From: Rhyzopertha dominica
Taxonomy: Eukaryota; Arthropoda; Insecta; Coleoptera; Bostrichidae
DNA: 64,000 nt
Direction: 5' to 3'
Assembly (NCBI GenBank): GCA_025024175.1
Contig: QCXZ01000086.1
Coordinates: forward strand, 1,860,001 to 1,924,000
A model generated the notes under the pieces. The model ran no database searches and had not been told where the DNA came from. It was given only the letters and a program-made list of their open reading frames with translations. Position 1 is the first letter of the stretch. Each line of letters starts with the position of its first letter. A program made the position numbers and the translations under genes. Shown in pieces: positions 63,801 to 64,000 of this stretch.

Positions 63801-64000
63801 TCCAAATTTGCTGATTTATCGCCGTTTGAGGTTTCATGGGACGTTATCAAAGCGGTTAAACCGACGTCGCAGCTGCATTCCAGAGCGTCGGGCCCTTAGC
63901 GTCGCCAATTTCGGGAGCAAATCGACAAAATGCTTACCGCGACGTCAGTTTGCAAATTGCAATTATAACTGCGGCCTGGTGCTTTACCGTTTCTAAATTT
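60816..64000. other. Non-coding stretch to the end of the window
   Basis: Short overlapping ORFs occur on both strands (for example near 61150-61405 and 62429-62785). A GC-richer block at 63650-63996 is open on the plus strand from a GTG, without motifs. No gene is recognised. Confidence 0.35.

Noticed and set aside
63604..63996. 130-codon plus frame at the window end
   Set aside because: It starts at a GTG, is arginine/serine-rich as expected from a GC-richer patch, and shows no motif.
1..64000. CRISPR arrays, bacterial operons, riboswitches, rRNA
   Set aside because: No regularly spaced identical repeats, ribosome-binding sites or rRNA-like blocks were seen; spliced genes show that this is nuclear animal DNA.

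Overview
This is an AT-rich (about one third GC by eye) animal nuclear window. Genes are split by GT-AG introns, several only 46-91 bases long. There is an insect Dpr-family immunoglobulin gene, and worn pieces of non-LTR, Ty1/copia-like and possibly Tc1/mariner-like elements are scattered through it. An insect is well supported by the Dpr gene. A beetle is my guess from intron size and repeat style, not something the sequence proves. Isolated single N bases suggest a draft assembly.

Layout. (1) Bases 346-3003, plus strand: the 3' part of an MDM1-like gene (microtubule-binding centriole protein). I rebuilt eight exons by splice phase; they read in one frame to a stop. The 5' exons lie before the window. 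Its probable poly(A) signal is at 4034. (2) Bases 5281-15400, minus strand: a Dpr-family cell-surface protein with two Ig domains. Five coding exons join in frame from the acceptor at 15400 to a stop at 5544, with a poly(A) signal at 5281-5286. The signal-peptide exon must lie further upstream on the minus strand (coordinates above 15400); I could not find it. The two genes converge, about 1.2 kb apart. (3) Bases 15401-64000: mostly non-coding DNA, best read as the first intron and/or 5' flank of the Dpr gene. It holds one unidentified exon-like segment (24565-24711, minus), six reverse-transcriptase relics, a copia integrase relic, a possible DDE-transposase tail, a degenerate ~119-bp repeat pair and several perfect or near-perfect hairpins.

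The two recognised genes have unrelated roles (centriole/ciliary microtubules; neuronal surface recognition), and nothing here suggests that they work together. I found no tRNA, rRNA, CRISPR array or bacterial-type operon. The most interesting unexplained items are the orphan exon at 24.6 kb, the hairpin at 17.46-17.52 kb (which pairs better as a transcript of the Dpr strand), the run of frame-neutral exons in MDM1 and the frame-broken coding-like block at 49.4-49.8 kb.
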